DNA from: Betaproteobacteria bacterium | GTDB taxonomy: Bacteria > Pseudomonadota > Gammaproteobacteria > Burkholderiales > Rhodocyclaceae | Assembly: GCA_020047725.1 (NCBI GenBank) | Contig: JAIFNM010000163.1 | Coordinates: forward strand, 1 to 6,698 | DNA: 6,698 bases | Direction: 5' to 3' | Shown here: piece by piece, positions 1 through 6,651 of the stretch | How positions within the stretch are numbered: position 1 is the first letter of the stretch | How the letters are laid out: every line of letters starts with the position of its first letter | Translations under genes and position numbers: made by a program | Notes under the pieces: generated by a model | Databases searched by the model: none | What the model saw: the letters and a program-made list of their open reading frames with translations, nothing else | What the model was told of the DNA's origin: nothing

Positions 1-452
1 AGGCGTGGGGAATCGCGACCGCGATTGAAACCACGGGGCACGGCAATAAAGCCGGCTTGCTTGAACTGGCGAAATACTGTGATGAAGTGCTTTACGACTT
101 CAAGATCATGGATTCCATGCGTGCGCATGCCGTCACCGGAATCAATCTTCATCGGGTGCTCGATAACTTTGCAGACCTTTGTGCGCAAGGCACCAAAGTG
201 ATTCCGCGACTTCCGTTGATCCCCGGATACACCATGAGTCTGGAGAATCTGGAGCAGGTTCTGGCCTATCTGGCGCCGTTTGGGCTGAAGGAATTGCACC
301 TGCTTCCGTTCCATCAATACGGAGAAAGCAAATACGGGTTGGTCGGACTGGACTATGCGATGAAGGACGTCAAACCGCCCGAGGAACAAGAAGTTGAACC
401 GTATATCCGGCGCGCTGAAGCAGCAGGTTATCGCGTCACGGTTGGAGGGTAG
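1..452 (+). CDS. Glycyl-radical enzyme activating enzyme (radical SAM, PflA-like), C-terminal part
   Basis: The gene runs in from the left edge; the first whole codon is at 3 and 149 residues are visible before TAG at 450-452. The N-terminal radical-SAM CxxxCxxC cluster and any ferredoxin insert lie outside the window. Visible motifs match the C-terminal half of the pyruvate formate-lyase activase family: ETTGH (visible residues 9-13), YDFKIMD (31-37) followed by H42 and TG (45-46), PLIPGYT (71-77) and LLPFHQYGESKY (100-111). Such enzymes use S-adenosylmethionine and a [4Fe-4S] cluster to place a glycyl radical on a partner such as a formate-lyase, diol dehydratase, choline lyase or isethionate lyase. 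The partner should lie just upstream but is not seen, so the subtype cannot be named. The TTG at 57 is internal and not a true start. It is followed by a 59-base gap and may or may not share a transcript with the next gene. Confidence 0.9.
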   Translation, partial: AWGIATAIETTGHGNKAGLLELAKYCDEVLYDFKIMDSMRAHAVTGINLHRVLDNFADLCAQGTKVIPRLPLIPGYTMSLENLEQVLAYLAPFGLKELHLLPFHQYGESKYGLVGLDYAMKDVKPPEEQEVEPYIRRAEAAGYRVTVGG

Positions 453-511
453 CTAAGTGCAACCCTTACGAACCTCTCGTTCCGCGGTAAATGAAATGTT
501 GAATTCGTGAG

Positions 512-2023
512 ATGAGTATGAAATCGTACGATGTAGTGATAATCGGCTCCGGCTGCGGCGGCGGGTCTGTCGCTTTGCAGCTTGCAGGCAGCAAAGCACG
601 TACCCTTATTCTTGAACGTGGTCATTCGCTACCTCGGGAAGCTCAGAACTGGGATCCGGAATCGGTATTTGGCGAGCGTCGCTACCACACTGACGAAACT
701 TGGTGGGCCGATAGCGAAGCGTTCAAGCCGGGCATGTTCTATTACGTCGGCGGAAACACGAAATTCTACGGCGCGGCCATGTTTCGCTTCCGTGAGAGGG
801 ATTTCGGCGAGGTCATCCACGAAGAGGGCGTTTCCCCTGCCTGGCCAATTACCTATGCGGATCTCGAATCGTGGTATGGGCGAGCGGAAACGTTGTTTGG
901 TGTGCGAGGTTTGGGTGGTGCCGATCCGACTGACCCGCCTCGCAGCAAAGATTACGTTCTGAAGCCAGTCCCGCATGAGCCGGTAATGAGCGCAATCGAA
1001 CAGCGGCTGCGCGAGAATGGGTTGAAGCCGTTCCCGATGCCGTGTGCGGTTGATTTTGGTTCTGGAGGCCGATGCCAGCGTTGCGAGAATTGCGACGCAT
1101 TTCCCTGCAAGATTGACGCCAAGGGCGACGCAGAGATCAAACTGATCCGACCTGCTGTCGCGCATTCAAACATCGAACTCGTGACCGGAGCACAGGTTGT
1201 CAAATTGATGGCCGATTCGAGCGGACGAAGGATCGTGGCTGTTGAAGTAATGGTCAACGGCCAACTCGAGAAAATTTCGGCAGATGTTTTCGTTCTGAGC
1301 GCCGGCGCCATCAATTCTGCCGCGTTGTTGCTCCGTTCAGCCAATACTAAAAACTCACGAGGCTTGGCCAACAGTTCGGATGTGGTGGGGCGCAATTACA
1401 TGACGCACAACACCAGCGCAATCATGGCGGTTCATCCCTTCAAGATTAACGATACTCATTTTCCGAAGACGCTGGCAGTCCATGACTACTACTTTGGTGA
1501 GGGCGCGGGAAGCACGCCGCTTGGCAGTCTCCAACCGCTCGGAAACATCCGCGAACCAATGTTGCGTGAAGCCCTGGCGCTGATGCCTAGATTTGTTCGT
1601 TCCACACTCGCTGCACGAAGCGTGGACTGGTATGCGCAGAGCGAGGATCTGCCTCATCCTGACAGTCGTGTGACGATCCGTCCTGATAGTGCAATCAACC
1701 TGCACTGGCACCGAACCAACCTTAAGGCCCACTTCCGCTGGGTGGCCAAGTGCAAGGAGATTCTGCGCGCGACCGGCTATCCCTTCGTGTTCGCCAAGTT
1801 GTTTGAAACCAAAGTCGTTTCGCATCAGTGCGGCACCGTTCGTTTCGGCAACGACCCGATTACTTCGGCGCTTGATCCGCTATGCAAAGCCTGGGATCAC
1901 GACAACCTCTATGTGGTCGATTCCGGCTTCTTTCCGTCTTCAGCTGCGGTCAATCCCGCGTTGACCGTTGTCGCGCAAGGCCTTCGGGTTGGTGAGCATT
2001 TGCGCGTAACGCTGTTTAGTTAA
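512..2023 (+). CDS. GMC-family FAD-dependent oxidoreductase with a four-cysteine cluster
   Basis: The 503-residue product is predicted to oxidise an alcohol group using FAD. The N-terminal Rossmann motif GSGCGG (residues 12-17) with acidic Glu35 at the end of the second strand fits FAD binding. The C-terminal GMC signature is present: H438 in SHQCGT aligns with the conserved His of the family, and N481 in VNPALT occupies the second catalytic position (Asn in choline and cholesterol oxidases, His in glucose oxidase). Between them is a C-x2-C-x2-C-x4-C cluster (C188, C191, C194, C199) that classical GMC oxidases lack. No signal peptide or membrane segment is evident, so a cytoplasmic location is likely. 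The length is at the short end for GMC proteins. ATG at 512 and ATG at 518 are both possible starts; the weak GTGAG at 507-511 is better spaced for 518. The stop is 34 bases before the ROK-like gene. Substrate and electron acceptor are unknown; a sugar or polyol is inferred from the neighbours. Confidence 0.9.
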   Translation: MSMKSYDVVIIGSGCGGGSVALQLAGSKARTLILERGHSLPREAQNWDPESVFGERRYHTDETWWADSEAFKPGMFYYVGGNTKFYGAAMFRFRERDFGEVIHEEGVSPAWPITYADLESWYGRAETLFGVRGLGGADPTDPPRSKDYVLKPVPHEPVMSAIEQRLRENGLKPFPMPCAVDFGSGGRCQRCENCDAFPCKIDAKGDAEIKLIRPAVAHSNIELVTGAQVVKLMADSSGRRIVAVEVMVNGQLEKISADVFVLSAGAINSAALLLRSANTKNSRGLANSSDVVGRNYMTHNTSAIMAVHPFKINDTHFPKTLAVHDYYFGEGAGSTPLGSLQPLGNIREPMLREALALMPRFVRSTLAARSVDWYAQSEDLPHPDSRVTIRPDSAINLHWHRTNLKAHFRWVAKCKEILRATGYPFVFAKLFETKVVSHQCGTVRFGNDPITSALDPLCKAWDHDNLYVVDSGFFPSSAAVNPALTVVAQGLRVGEHLRVTLFS

Positions 2024-2043
2024 TTGCTTCGCCTATTCAGAAC

Positions 2044-2051
2044 AAAGGAGG
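2044..2051 (+). promoter_or_regulatory. Strong ribosome binding site for a TTG-started gene
   Basis: AAAGGAGG is a near-perfect Shine-Dalgarno sequence ending six bases before TTG at 2058. It decides the start of the ROK-like gene, since no in-frame ATG lies near the N-terminus. Confidence 0.85.
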
Positions 2052-2057
2052 ACGAAC

Positions 2058-3875
2058 TTGATTCATAAGTTGTTACGTGACGCACGGGCCGGCAAACCCG
2101 TCTACATCACCACCGTGCATGAGGCCTTCGCCCAGCTGGGAAACACAGAGTTCGAGAGGATCGTTTGTGTGCTTGACCTCCTGGATCAGGACGGCAGCAA
2201 AGCCTATGAGTTGCGCATACCGAGCCTGGAAAACCGTTCTGGCGAAGAGATCTCCTTCATTGGCGACTATTTGAACGCCGAAATCTACAACATCCTTTCC
2301 AGTATCGGTGGTCGTCGCCTGATTGTTTTTGTCGATACCCGCAAGCCGGCATTGATGAATTTTGTGTCCTGGCTTGATTCGGCCTTCTGCATCGACAGCC
2401 CGAGGAATTCGAGGAAAGGGTATGGACGGGCAGTGAATGTCATTGATCGCATGATCGAAGCCGTTCATCCGGACCAACCACCGTTCCGCTTCCAGATCGA
2501 CGATATTTCACATCTGCTGGAATTGCTGGTGACCGGAAGAACAAGAGTCGACACCATGGCGTTCTTCAAAGCCTGTACCGACGGACTGGCGGACAAGGCG
2601 TTCGCCGGTATTGATGTCGGTGGTACCGATATCAAGGGCGTTCTCGTCGTCGATGGGCGCATCGTCGACTACAAGGAATACGACTGGTTTCCGGCCAACT
2701 TTACCCGGTCCGTCCAACTCATCGATCCGATCTGCCTTATTGCTCGTCTGCTTCAGGCCCGTCTGGCGATTCATCGACTTCCTCATGATGCGCAGGACGC
2801 CTATTTGTCGGCAATCCGCAGAGCGATGGACAAGGAGGCTTCCGACGAAGTGATTGAGAAGATTCTGGGGCAACTTAACCAATCCGGTTTGCCGATGGAT
2901 GAGAGACTCACAGGCATCGGGCTGTGTTTCCCGGATGTTGTCGTCAAGAACAAGATTGTCGGCGGCGAGGTCTATAAGACGCGCGGTATCAGGAACAACC
3001 CGAATATCGATTTTGACGCCGATTTTTCGCAACTGACTCATCTCGATGACCGGCTCAGAGCCTCGGTCATTCCGGGTGGAGCCGTCCGCATCATCAACGA
3101 TGGCCCGATGGCATCTTTCACCGCCGCCGTGGAAATGGCCTTTTCGGGCGATGCGCAAAAGGTGACTAACGGGGTGTTCGCCCATACGCTTGGTACGGAA
3201 CTCGGCACCGGCTGGATTACCGAGTCAGGCAGCATTCCGGATATTCCCCTTGAAGTCTATAACTTCGTCATTGACCTCGGCAGCTGGCCGGAACGCGAAT
3301 ACGAGAGCGACGATCTGCGCAGCGTCAACAATTTCAACACCGGCTTGTCGGGAACGCTGCAGAAATACTGCAGCCAGAGCGGCGTCTTCCGTCTGGCTTT
3401 GAAATATTTCCCTGGAGAACGACCGGACCTGTTCGAGGAATTGAAAACCAAGGGCTATGTTGTCTCGCGTCCTCATGCCGGAGGGCAGGGCTTCTACGTG
3501 CCAACCGAGCCGATCGACCAGCGCAAGCCGTTTCTCGAACACATGATGATGCTGCCGGATCGGGAAAAAGACGAAACCAACTTCAAGATCTGGCGTGAAA
3601 TCGGCGAGGCGCTGGCGGTCACGCTGATCGAATGCAAACGCATTCTCGATCCCGGTACCGACGAGCGTTTCCTGTTTGGTCGCCTCGTCAAGAACCAGAC
3701 TTGCTTTGACCTGATGGTCGACGGTGCTCGCCGGATCAAGAAGGATATCTCGTTGGTCGTTGCCGGCACTGGAATGGCCAACACTCCTCTTATGAAACAG
3801 CTTGAGAACAACCCTGATTACACCGTCGCCCAGTTCGCCCAGGCGATCGGCGCTGTCTATTACGCCAACAGTTGA
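2058..3875 (+). CDS. ROK/glucokinase-like ASKHA kinase with an unrecognised N-terminal domain
   Basis: The 605-residue product has two parts. Residues 1 to about 180 form a mixed alpha/beta region that I do not recognise. From about residue 182 a ROK-like sugar kinase fold begins: phosphate-1 motif GIDVGGTDIKG (184-194), IIND with N347 and D348 as the likely catalytic Asp, and phosphate-2 motif TLGTELGTG (377-385). A glycine-rich AGTGM segment near the C-terminus fits the adenosine-binding part of the fold. These features suggest ATP-dependent phosphorylation of a sugar or sugar-like compound in the cytoplasm. Typical ROK kinases are about 300 residues and carry a CxCGxxGCxE zinc motif after phosphate-2; here that motif is absent and the region between phosphate-1 and the catalytic Asp is longer than usual. 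There is no N-terminal helix-turn-helix that I can recognise, so it does not look like a ROK repressor. The start is TTG, supported by a strong ribosome binding site. Only 13 bases separate it from the AroE-like gene. Kinase activity is likely but not assured. Confidence 0.8.
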   Translation: MIHKLLRDARAGKPVYITTVHEAFAQLGNTEFERIVCVLDLLDQDGSKAYELRIPSLENRSGEEISFIGDYLNAEIYNILSSIGGRRLIVFVDTRKPALMNFVSWLDSAFCIDSPRNSRKGYGRAVNVIDRMIEAVHPDQPPFRFQIDDISHLLELLVTGRTRVDTMAFFKACTDGLADKAFAGIDVGGTDIKGVLVVDGRIVDYKEYDWFPANFTRSVQLIDPICLIARLLQARLAIHRLPHDAQDAYLSAIRRAMDKEASDEVIEKILGQLNQSGLPMDERLTGIGLCFPDVVVKNKIVGGEVYKTRGIRNNPNIDFDADFSQLTHLDDRLRASVIPGGAVRIINDGPMASFTAAVEMAFSGDAQKVTNGVFAHTLGTELGTGWITESGSIPDIPLEVYNFVIDLGSWPEREYESDDLRSVNNFNTGLSGTLQKYCSQSGVFRLALKYFPGERPDLFEELKTKGYVVSRPHAGGQGFYVPTEPIDQRKPFLEHMMMLPDREKDETNFKIWREIGEALAVTLIECKRILDPGTDERFLFGRLVKNQTCFDLMVDGARRIKKDISLVVAGTGMANTPLMKQLENNPDYTVAQFAQAIGAVYYANS

Positions 3876-3880
3876 AAGGA
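3875..3880 (+). promoter_or_regulatory. Ribosome binding site for a GTG-started gene
   Basis: AAAGGA overlaps the last base of the ROK-like stop codon and ends eight bases before GTG at 3889. It supports that GTG as start over longer in-frame extensions reaching back into the upstream gene. Confidence 0.7.
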
Positions 3881-3888
3881 AACGGAAC

Positions 3889-4752
3889 GTGAAAGAACAA
3901 AACTATTTGGATAGCCTGGTCGGTGTTTTCGGCCACCCGGTTTCAGAAAACCCTGGCGTAGTGATCCAGGAAGCGGCTTTCCGCGCACTGGGCCTGGACA
4001 AATGGCGCTTCCTGACCATCGACGTGAATCCGGAAGATATTGCGGATGCGATCAAGGGACTCAAGGCCATGAAGATGCGCGGCATTAACTGCACCATCCC
4101 GCACAAGATCGAGGTGATCAAGTATCTGGACAAGATTGCACCAAGTGCCAAGCTGATCGGAGCGGTCAATACCATTATCAATGACGATGGGGTTCTGACT
4201 GGTGAAAACACCGATGGTCAGGGGTTTATGATCGCCCTTGACAGTGCGGATGTTTCGGCCAAAGACAAGAACATTGTTGTACTCGGTGCCGGTGGCGCGG
4301 CCCGCGCTATCTGCGTCGAACTGGCGCTGGCGGGAGCCAAAAAGCTTACCATTGTGAACATTCCGAAGGATATGGCCCTCGGGGAAGGGCTGGTCCAGAC
4401 GCTCAAGGAAAACACGACGGTCTCGGTGGATTATGTCCCGTGGGTCGACAAATTCAAGATTCCTGCGGGCACCGACATTCTGGTGAACGCCACTTCGATC
4501 GGTCTTTATCCGAACATCACCGATAAGCCGAACATCGACTATGACACGCTGACCACGGCGATGTATGTTCAGGACGTGATCCCGAACCCTGCCTTTACAC
4601 CGTTCCTGCAGGAAGCCGAAAAACGCGGGGTGAAGTGGCAAAGTGGACTCTCGATGCTGATCAACCAGGCGGCCCTCAACATCACCATGTGGACCGGGCT
4701 GGAACCGGACAAGGAAGTCATGAAGCAGGCCCTCGAAAAGGCCTTGTCGTGA
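3889..4752 (+). CDS. Shikimate dehydrogenase-like (AroE/YdiB family) oxidoreductase with altered substrate pocket
   Basis: The 287-residue product has the two-domain AroE layout. The N-terminal substrate domain keeps NCTIPHK (N67, T69, K73), GAVNT (N94) and GENTDGQG (D109); K73 and D109 match the catalytic Lys/Asp pair. The nucleotide-binding loop GAGGAA is at 133-138. The C-terminus keeps the SGLSMLINQ...WTG pattern. Two departures stand out. In the GHPVSENPGV segment (15-24) the serines that bind the shikimate carboxylate are replaced by N21 and G23. The NRTxxR motif that grips the NADP phosphate reads NIPKDM (157-162), with no arginine. It is therefore probably an NAD-linked dehydrogenase acting on a different alicyclic or polyol compound, not the biosynthetic AroE; that is inference. 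The GTG start at 3889 is chosen from the ribosome binding site and from where AroE similarity begins. Its stop overlaps the next start in GTGA. Confidence 0.87.
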   Translation: MKEQNYLDSLVGVFGHPVSENPGVVIQEAAFRALGLDKWRFLTIDVNPEDIADAIKGLKAMKMRGINCTIPHKIEVIKYLDKIAPSAKLIGAVNTIINDDGVLTGENTDGQGFMIALDSADVSAKDKNIVVLGAGGAARAICVELALAGAKKLTIVNIPKDMALGEGLVQTLKENTTVSVDYVPWVDKFKIPAGTDILVNATSIGLYPNITDKPNIDYDTLTTAMYVQDVIPNPAFTPFLQEAEKRGVKWQSGLSMLINQAALNITMWTGLEPDKEVMKQALEKALS

Positions 4753-5234
4753 ACCTGGAGGATTTGGAGCTCTTCGCGGAGCAGGGCAGATTGCAATTCG
4801 AGCGTTTCGATTTTGACGACGCTTATGCAATCGGACTCGATCTAGTTGCAATTGCGCGCGAAGAGAAACGAGCAGTCACCGTCGATATCGCCGTAAACGG
4901 GCAGCAGCTCTTTCACGCGGCGCTGCCTGGGACGTCCCCGGATAACGATCAGTGGGTCGTACGCAAGAATCGTGTGGTTGGACGCTTCTTCAACAGTTCC
5001 TTTTACATTGCCAAACTGTTGGAGTCAAAGGGCCAATCGATGGAAGAGGTCTATGGCCTACCGTCCAGTGACTTTGCGCCATTTGGAGGAGCCGTACCAG
5101 TAACAGTGAAAGGTGCTGGCGTGATCGGAACCATCACGGTTTCGGGGCTACCCGCCCAGGAGGATCACAAAATGGCGGTCGAAGCCATTCGTCGGCATCT
5201 GGCGCGGCACGAAACGGCAAGTCTGCCTGGCTAA
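4749..5234 (+). CDS. UPF0303 / HbpS-like (heme-degrading domain) family protein
   Basis: The 161-residue product matches the UPF0303 family (relatives include yeast YBR137W and GlcG/HbpS-type proteins). Recognisable family segments are FDFDDAYAIG (20-29), GQQLFHAALPGT starting at residue 51, the following PDNDQWVVRKNRVV stretch, and near the C-terminus GAGVIGTITVSGLP followed by EDH. The length is normal for the family. No signal peptide or membrane segment is seen. Biochemical function is not established; the database name referring to heme degradation comes from distant relatives and should not be taken as an activity here. The GTG start at 4749 overlaps the AroE-like stop codon in GTGA, which suggests translational coupling and a role in the same pathway. 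There is no strong separate ribosome binding site, which fits coupling. It is the last gene of the tightly packed block, with a 99-base gap after it. Confidence 0.85.
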   Translation: MNLEDLELFAEQGRLQFERFDFDDAYAIGLDLVAIAREEKRAVTVDIAVNGQQLFHAALPGTSPDNDQWVVRKNRVVGRFFNSSFYIAKLLESKGQSMEEVYGLPSSDFAPFGGAVPVTVKGAGVIGTITVSGLPAQEDHKMAVEAIRRHLARHETASLPG

Positions 5235-5287
5235 TCAGTTCGGCCGCGACTCGTTTGACCGTTTTTGTACCGCTACGAACCAGCACT

Positions 5288-5300
5288 GCGCACGGTGCGC
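5288..5300. repeat. Short inverted repeat in the gap before the DUF1479 gene
   Basis: GCGCAC and GTGCGC face each other across one base in the 99-base gap 5235-5333. It has no T-run after it, so it is not a typical terminator; it could be an operator site or chance. Nothing else convincing is seen in this gap apart from the GGAG at 5320-5323 upstream of the next ATG. Confidence 0.25.
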
Positions 5301-5333
5301 CAGCTTTCCACTTAACACTGGAGTAATACCATC

Positions 5334-6581
5334 ATGAACCAAGATGACCCGAATCTTCCCTATTGTGAGCAGATCATCGCGGCCAAGCGCGAGTTGCGTG
5401 CCCAGATGCCCGATCTTGAAGAGCGTTTTGAAACGCTGACGCGTAACATTGAATCTCAAGTTGAAATGATCGAGAGCGAGCGTACGCAAGGGATCGCGCC
5501 AATTCCTCAGGTCCAGTTCAACGAACTGGATTCTTTAAGCACCACGATGGTCGCACGCATAAAGGAGCGCGGGATAGTCGTAGTACGCGGAGTCTTTGAG
5601 AAGGAGCGCATCGACAGGTGGAACACGGCTCTTGAGTCGTATATTGCCGATAACCAGTACATCGAAAAACAGAAAGAAAAGCGCGGACTTGATAAGTACT
5701 TCAGCACCCTTGCCAACTCACGTCCGCAGATTTACGGCCTCTACTGGTCGAAACCGCAAATGGAAGCCCGTCAGTCAGTTGAGCTCGCCCAGGCCCGTCG
5801 CTGCTTGAATCGCCTGTGGGACATCGATCAGGACGGCACATCCGTATTCAACCCGGATCAGGAATGCACTTATGCAGATCGGGTTCGCCAGAGAGAACCC
5901 GGTGACGCATCGCTAGGCCTTTCTCCTCACGTCGACGGTGGCTCAATCGAACGCTGGACTGATCCTGGCTATCGCAATGTGTACGGCCATGTCTTCGGCG
6001 GTGACCTGGCTGCCTACAATCCATTTTCTGCGGCTTATCGTACGGAAACGAGGGAAATTCCTTCGCCGGCGGTATGCAACATGTTCCGAACCTTTCAGGC
6101 ATGGACAGCGCTTACCGCACAAGGTCCCGGCGACGGCACCCTGAACGTGGTTCCTATCGCCAATGCCATGGCCTGGATGCTTTTACGCGCGCTACAGGAC
6201 GACATTGCGGAAGACGACCTGTGCGGTGCAACTGCCGGTCGTGCCATGGTCATCACGGAGAAATACCATTCCTTGCTGATGCGTGCTTTTTGTCCCATTC
6301 CCAAGGTTGAAGCGGGCGACACCGTGTGGTGGCACCCGGATCTGATACATGGCGTTGAAGACAAGCATAACGGCAAGAGCTACAGCAACGTGATGTACAT
6401 CGGTGCCGCTCCTGACTGCGCCAAGAACCGTGCCTTCCTGCTCAAGCAGCGTGCTGCCTTTGAAGCCGGAAAATCGTCGCCAGACTTCGTCGCTGAAGAT
6501 TACGAAGTGGATTTTTCCAATCGATTTTTGCCCTCGGATCTAACGCCACTGGGTCGCAAGCAAATGGGGTACGACCTGTAG
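5334..6581 (+). CDS. DUF1479 family protein (YbiU-type), putative Fe(II)/2-oxoglutarate-dependent oxygenase
   Basis: The 415-residue product is close in length to E. coli YbiU (about 420) and has the DUF1479 pattern throughout. Metal-binding candidates are H199 and D201 in SPHVDGG and H339 in WWHPDLIHGVE, matching the HxD...H facial triad of Fe(II)/2-oxoglutarate oxygenases with a cupin-like fold. After H339 there is no arginine in the usual 2-oxoglutarate position; the segment GKSYSNVMYIGAAP is what I recall as normal for this family, so cosubstrate binding may use another residue such as a lysine. The C-terminal VDF...DLTPLGRKQMG segment is also family-typical. The substrate is unknown. ATG at 5334 is preceded by GGAG at 5320-5323, spaced ten bases. 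The 99-base gap upstream leaves room for its own promoter, though no convincing -35/-10 pair was found. Link to the upstream cassette is uncertain. Confidence 0.88.
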   Translation: MNQDDPNLPYCEQIIAAKRELRAQMPDLEERFETLTRNIESQVEMIESERTQGIAPIPQVQFNELDSLSTTMVARIKERGIVVVRGVFEKERIDRWNTALESYIADNQYIEKQKEKRGLDKYFSTLANSRPQIYGLYWSKPQMEARQSVELAQARRCLNRLWDIDQDGTSVFNPDQECTYADRVRQREPGDASLGLSPHVDGGSIERWTDPGYRNVYGHVFGGDLAAYNPFSAAYRTETREIPSPAVCNMFRTFQAWTALTAQGPGDGTLNVVPIANAMAWMLLRALQDDIAEDDLCGATAGRAMVITEKYHSLLMRAFCPIPKVEAGDTVWWHPDLIHGVEDKHNGKSYSNVMYIGAAPDCAKNRAFLLKQRAAFEAGKSSPDFVAEDYEVDFSNRFLPSDLTPLGRKQMGYDL

Positions 6582-6638
6582 ACGCGATACCTGCATTGGT
6601 TCTGCTTCGTGTATTTCAATTTCAAGTTTGAATAGTTT

Positions 6639-6643
6639 GGGAG
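6639..6643 (+). promoter_or_regulatory. Ribosome binding site for the truncated lipoyl-domain gene
   Basis: GGGAG ends eight bases before ATG at 6652 and supports a real gene start there despite only 47 coding bases being visible. Confidence 0.6.
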
Positions 6644-6651
6644 CAAAGTAA

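Noticed and set aside
446..471. Possible hairpin terminator after the radical activase (AGGGT facing ACCCT)
   Set aside because: Only about five base pairs with a long loop and no following T-run.
629..1165. Open frame of 178 codons on the - strand inside the GMC gene
   Set aside because: Overlaps the FAD and cysteine-cluster coding region and shows no recognisable domain.
2508..3185. Open frame of 225 codons on the - strand inside the ROK-like gene
   Set aside because: Antisense to a clear coding region whose kinase motifs are in the + frame; no family resemblance in its translation.
3802..3888. N-terminal extension of the AroE-like protein to an upstream ATG
   Set aside because: It would overlap the ROK-like gene by more than 70 bases, the added residues do not look like the family, and a good ribosome binding site sits before GTG at 3889.
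3889..4752. Naming this gene aroE (biosynthetic shikimate dehydrogenase)
   Set aside because: The carboxylate-binding serines and NADP arginines are missing and the neighbours are catabolic-type genes, so the symbol would probably mislead.
3943..4851. Long open frame of about 300 codons on the - strand opposite the AroE-like gene
   Set aside because: It lies almost wholly antisense to a well-supported gene, its translation has no recognisable motif, and it looks like a codon-bias shadow of GC-rich coding sequence.
5255..5280. Promoter-like TTGACC in the gap before the DUF1479 gene
   Set aside because: No acceptable -10 hexamer lies 16-18 bases downstream.
6621..6632. Near-palindrome TTCAAGTTTGAA before the lipoyl-domain gene
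   Set aside because: Short arms in AT-rich DNA are expected by chance, and there is no second copy or promoter pair to support an operator.
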